Shown in pieces: positions 59,606-64,000 of a stretch of 64,000 nt of DNA (the first letter of the stretch is position 1; every line of letters begins with the position of its first letter). This stretch comes from Salminus brasiliensis (lineage: Eukaryota > Chordata > Actinopteri > Characiformes > Bryconidae): the NCBI RefSeq assembly GCF_030463535.1, contig NC_132894.1, forward strand, positions 30,451,125-30,515,124, given 5' to 3'. A program made the translations under genes and the position numbers. Under the pieces are notes generated by a model. The model did not search any database and was not told the origin of the DNA. It worked only from the letters and a program-made list of their open reading frames with translations.

Positions 59606-62600
59606 ATGAAAGACGTGCCTGGATATCTGTCTCTCCAGCAGAGCAAAAGCTCTACTCCTGAGATGGCGGCTGAGTGGCATGATCTTGAAGAGCTGTACAA
59701 CAAAAAGTGAGTTGTGGCATCATGCTGCTAGCTGGCTAACATGAGCCAAGTAACCTAGGTTAAATAACTTAAATATAGAGAAGTTAGTTTACCTTAAATC
59801 TGGCTGACCAGGAGACTACTGGATTTTTTTTTAATTTTAGGCCAACCAAAGTGTGCAAAATGTTTATTGTAATTTTCTTAGACAGGACTTTTATATTGCT
59901 CTTTTATATAGCTAGAGCCCCAGAATTAAAAGCAATAGTGTAAATATTTACTACACAACATTTAAAGTATCGAGGTAAAATAAATAAATAATAAATACAT
60001 AATATAATAATAAAATCGATTAAAAAAAATATATATTATTTTTATTATTATTAGGGACTTTTCATATGTACAGAGTAAACTATTTTAATGTTATTAATGG
60101 TATATATTTTTATTTTTAATTCTCAGATTGTGGCATCAGCTGACTCTGAAGCTGACAGAGTTTGTAAAGGACCCTTATTTTAAAAGTGGTGATAGTCTTG
60201 TACAGGTGAGTTTCTTTGTTTGTTTGTTTGTTTGTTTGTTTGTTTTAAAACCACAGCTTATCACATGGCACATACATGATGTGCAAGTCTAACTCAGACC
60301 TGACTTGTTTTTCTATCCAGCTCTATGAAAACTTTCTCAGTGACTTTGAGCACAGGTAGGCCGAACATTTCTTAAATTAATGGTTCGTCAAGAAATCAAA
60401 TTTGCCCTTTCCTCAAACAGTCAATCATTTAAAGCATGTTTGCTGTCCAACGTTGGCTTCTTCAGTTGTGCACTGGAGATACAAGCCTAATGTAATAGAC
60501 ATGTATGTTCATATAAAATATTTTGGCTGATCCAGACTTCCATCGTTGCTTTGTTAGCCTTGTAGCGTTCACTGATTAGATGAACTAACACCTTAAACAT
60601 GAAGTGTTTTCTTGGTTTCTTTAAAGTCTGCCTATATTTTCAGAATCAACCCCCTCTCCCTGGTGGAAATTGTTCTCTATGTTATCAGACAAATCACAGG
60701 TAAGTGTGTGGTGCACCGCCAGAGAGGTGTAAACTGTTACCTTTTAATTCTCTGATTTATTTTATTGCATAAAACTTATAGGATTGGGTTTTGACCCTTG
60801 AAATACTAGCCAATACTTGCAGATTTCATTAGTTTTTGCTGTAAAAGTCGAGATTTGATTCAATCAGCTTTGGTTTTCAGGAGTATTAAGAATAAGAATT
60901 GCAGTTCATTCTTTTTTTAATAGAAGGATGTATGATATACAAATGAACACACTTATGAAATTATAACTATAAGCTATTACAAACAGTTCCGTCTCCAAGA
61001 CCTGTTTTGCTTGATGTTATGCCTGTACAACCACATCCAGCGCAGGGATGATGGATCAGAAAGCTTGGAATAAACATGCAATGGAGCAAATGTAGTACAT
61101 GGTGTACGTTTAAGAAGGACCTCTGGCTCACGTCGGGCAGTGGTGACTCTGTGGCTCAGTGATTAGGGCGTTGGGTTATTGATCACAAGGTTGTGGGATC
61201 ATTACCCGCATGCGCTAAGCTGCCACTGTAGGGCCCAGGGGTGCCGTTGCATGGCTGAACTTGTTGGGATATGCAAAGAGAACAATATCATTGTCCTTTG
61301 CAAGTATATAAATACAATGACAATAAAGGTACTTATTTAAAAACTGAAAATATGCTTTGAAGAGCTTAGTAATTATTTTCGATGTAATACTTCTAGTGTA
61401 AAAAAATATTGATTCTTTTTTTTACTCAAAATATTGTTATATATGTAAACTATAGTTTCATATTGCCCACCATTATTCAACTCTTTAGATAATTGTAGCA
61501 TTGACATAATTGGGTCCTCATACACTTCGTTCTCTTGCAGACCCGAAAGAAGCAATCACTTTCCTTGAGAAGACTAAAGAAAAGGTAGGTCACGGACTGA
61601 TGTCTTGAACCTCTTACAGAACTGAAGGGTCCTGAATGCGTTCATAGTTCATAAATCACCTTGTTTAAACAGGTGAAGAGCAACGAGGAGGCCGTCATCT
61701 TATGCAAAACTGTCATCGGGAGTCTGAAATTGGAGATCAATGACCTCGCTGCTACGAAGGTAAATCGTAATGAATGCCACAATCACAGGACATGCCCACA
61801 GCGATCCAAACATGGACAGTATACTGAAGGCAGTTTGTACTCTATGGGTTTGGGTTGGTGTCCAGGGCAAAGGCATACCACTTCATTACTGATCTATTCT
61901 GGGGTCCTCTTGAGGACAGTGAGTTTTGGTGCATTTGCCGCAAGCGCTTGAAACTTTTCACTGTTTCAGGGGTTTAAATGTTAGTTAATATTAATTCATA
62001 ATTAATATGAATAATTAGTGCATTAATGCATGAGATATATAAATATTAAAGCCAACCAGTAGAGATGTTCAGATTTGGCAGCACAGCACAGTGACTGAAT
62101 TGTTCTGTAGATATGGGTACACTCTTAATACACTACATGGACAAAAATATTGGGACACCTGCTTGTTCATATCCTTTTCCGAAATCAAGGGTTATAAAAA
62201 ACAAAAAAAGTAATAAAAGGTTTATCCTACTTTTGTTGGAGTAACTGTCTCTACTGTTTATACTAGATTTTAACAGTATAACAGGAACTAGATTTGATTG
62301 CACTTAGTGACCAGGGCGTTAGTGAGGTCAGAGTGTTGGATGATCACCACCCCACCCCACCTTATCTTCAAATCCCCAACTCCTCTCAACCATCCATCAT
62401 TCCAGAGAACACAGCTCTTCCACTGCTCTACAGCTCAATCCTGGGGGGCTTTATACCCCTCTAGCCCACGCCTGGCATTCGGCATGGTGCCAATAGGTTC
62501 ATACTTATCTATCCAGAGAGTCCTATTCTATTGTCAGCACTTTTCTACAAGGACTAGACAAGCTGTGGGTGTCCAGGTCAGCAATAGGTACAATTTAAAG

Positions 62601-64000
62601 TAGCTGAATACTCTTAATAAAGTAGCTAATACCTGAATAAAGTAGCTAATACCTCTTCCAGTTAGTGACTGATTCAGTGATGTCTCTGCATTACAGAAAT
62701 TGATAGAGGAGGTTGAAGAGATGCTGAATAATTTGCCGGGTATAACCTCAGTCCATGGCCGCTTTTATGATCTGTCTAGCAAGTACTACAGATTTGTGGG
62801 CAACCATGCGATGTACTACAAGGATGCCCTCCGCTATCTCGGCTGTGTTGAGGTGAAAGATTTGTCTGGTATGTAATACAATCATTTCTCCATAACACTT
62901 CTGTTTCATACCCCACATTCTATTCTGCCTCTGATCCTGTACTCTAGTCCGGCCACGTAGTTGAGAATACTTTTGTTTTCCCGTTGTTAGAAACAGAGAA
63001 ACAGGAGAGAGCATTTACACTGGGCCTTGCGGGACTACTGGGAGAGGGAGTTTACAATTTTGGAGAACTAGTAAGTCTCACGGGCCTTCTCACCATCCCT
63101 CTATTCCACAGAGGATGATCATTATCACCGCTTCTTTCTTATACTAGTGCAAGATGATGGCCTGCTGTAATGTCTCTGTTTCTTCGTCAGCTGATGCACC
63201 CTGTTTTGGAGTCTTTGAGAAACACAGACAAGCAGTGGCTTATAGATACCCTGTATGCCTTCAACAGCGGCAATGTCGGCAAGTTCCAGGCTTTGAAATC
63301 AGCATGGGGCCAGCAGGTAAGCTGCACTTTCTTCAAAACAAAGACTTTTCGATAGATGTACAGTAGATATTAACAGTAGGGTTATAATAGTAGCTGCACA
63401 ATATGGACAGTAGTCTGTATTATGTCACAGGTCTATATAATATCCCAATATAAGGCCATAAAAGTGGGCTCCTGAGTGGCCCAGCTGTCTAACCATCTTA
63501 AAGCAGCATTAGGTGAGAATTGGTATTCCTTGCTCCTGGTCAAGAAATGGCGTTTGCATTTGTTGACAACCTGAGACCTACAGAACCGGTACTGAAAGTG
63601 AAAGAAGCATGTGGGCTGAGGTGGATTTTGCACAGATATGACTCGTGAGCATTGTCCTGCCTGCATTGCCAATTATGAAGCAGTTGAAGCTATTTTAAGG
63701 TAAAAGTGATGGATACTGTTGCTTTAAGCTGGCCCTGTCATCAGGAGATCACTGTTCCCGTCCCCACCCCTGACTGGGAAGTTGATTTTTTTCTTGGCAA
63801 TGCCTTTTTATGTACTTTGTCCTGTATTTTGTAAAACAGTAATGGATAATGGAACAGAAATAGATCATGGATTTGTTTTTCTATGCATTACAGCCAGATC
63901 TCGCTGCCCATGAACCCAAGCTTATGCAGAAGATACAGCTTCTGTGTGTGATGGAGGTGATGATCAGTGTTTTTACATCTTTTCGTCCTGAATCTCTGTT
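59606..64000 (+). CDS. psmd13: 26S proteasome lid subunit Rpn9/PSMD13 (5' part, 10 exons visible)
   Basis: PSMD13 is a PCI-domain subunit of the 19S regulatory particle lid. Exons are 59606-59706, 60127-60205, 60321-60355, 60644-60699, 61541-61584, 61673-61759, 62697-62868, 62991-63070, 63191-63316 and 63894-63956. All phases agree, giving 281 codons of an expected total near 376. The protein begins [12 protein letters not shown] and shows helical-repeat segments such as [20 protein letters not shown] and [20 protein letters not shown], then [20 protein letters not shown], very like vertebrate PSMD13. The last visible exon ends in LLCVME; the PCI winged-helix part lies beyond the window. Introns carry a SINE, a MITE and a (TTTG)n run. 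Confidence 0.96.
60215..60246. repeat. (TTTG)n microsatellite in psmd13 intron 2
   Basis: About eight TTTG units beginning ten bases after the exon 2 donor site. Confidence 0.93.
61142..61340 (+). mobile_element. tRNA-derived SINE in psmd13 intron 4
   Basis: Head with A-box-like TGGCTCAGTGATTAGGGCG and a B-box-like GTTGTGGGATCATTACCCGC, followed by a body ending in ACAATGACAATAAAGG and an A-rich tail. Confidence 0.75.
62130..62612. mobile_element. MITE-like element, family M, copy 5
   Basis: Left terminus ACACTACATGGACAAAAATA followed by TTGGGACACC, body as in the other copies; the right terminus is decayed. It lies in psmd13 intron 6. Confidence 0.8.
63465..63780 (+). mobile_element. Probable SINE-related repeat in psmd13 intron 9
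   Basis: GGGCTCCTGAGTGGCCCAGC and the following CTGTCTAA resemble a tRNA-derived SINE head, but the body is not recognisable. Ends are uncertain. Confidence 0.4.

Overview
This window looks like nuclear DNA of a teleost (ray-finned) fish. The evidence is three multi-exon vertebrate genes with consensus splice sites and a fourth running off the right edge, AT-rich introns and intergenic DNA, many Tc1-like, hAT-like and tRNA-SINE remnants of types common in fish, and an intron-containing tRNA-Ile array. I cannot name the species from sequence alone. All identifications rest on translating the sequence and recognising families; no database search was run.

Layout. (1) 1-10503: a tandem array of minus-strand tRNA-Ile(UAU) genes, 15 intact-looking copies plus 3 degenerate ones, with its left end outside the window. 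Each intact copy is 93 bp including a 19-nt intron. Two adjacent 1,822-bp units (1-1822 and 1823-3644) are almost identical. (2) 10504-16229: AT-rich intergenic DNA with one MITE copy. (3) 16230-23485, minus strand: a complete 14-exon cadherin gene recognised as cdhr5, with signal peptide, about four cadherin repeats, one membrane segment and a cytoplasmic tail of about 200 residues. (4) 23486-38940: repeat-rich intergenic DNA with local duplications, a broken Tc1-like transposase copy, MITEs and a SINE. (5) 39376-47903, plus strand: drd4, a dopamine D4-type receptor in four exons. (6) 47904-55588: intergenic DNA with transposon fossils. (7) 55589-58868, minus strand: sirt3, a mitochondrial sirtuin. 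(8) 59606 to the right edge, plus strand: psmd13, a 26S proteasome lid subunit, of which ten exons are visible.

Gene relationships. sirt3 and psmd13 are head-to-head, with 737 bp between their start codons, as in mammals, where they share a bidirectional promoter. cdhr5, drd4, sirt3 and psmd13 all lie on human 11p15.5, so the window is a conserved linkage group. The genes do not form a pathway: cdhr5 is a brush-border adhesion protein, drd4 a G-protein-coupled receptor, sirt3 a mitochondrial deacetylase and psmd13 a proteasome subunit. The most unusual element is the amplified array of the minor isoleucine tRNA that reads AUA.
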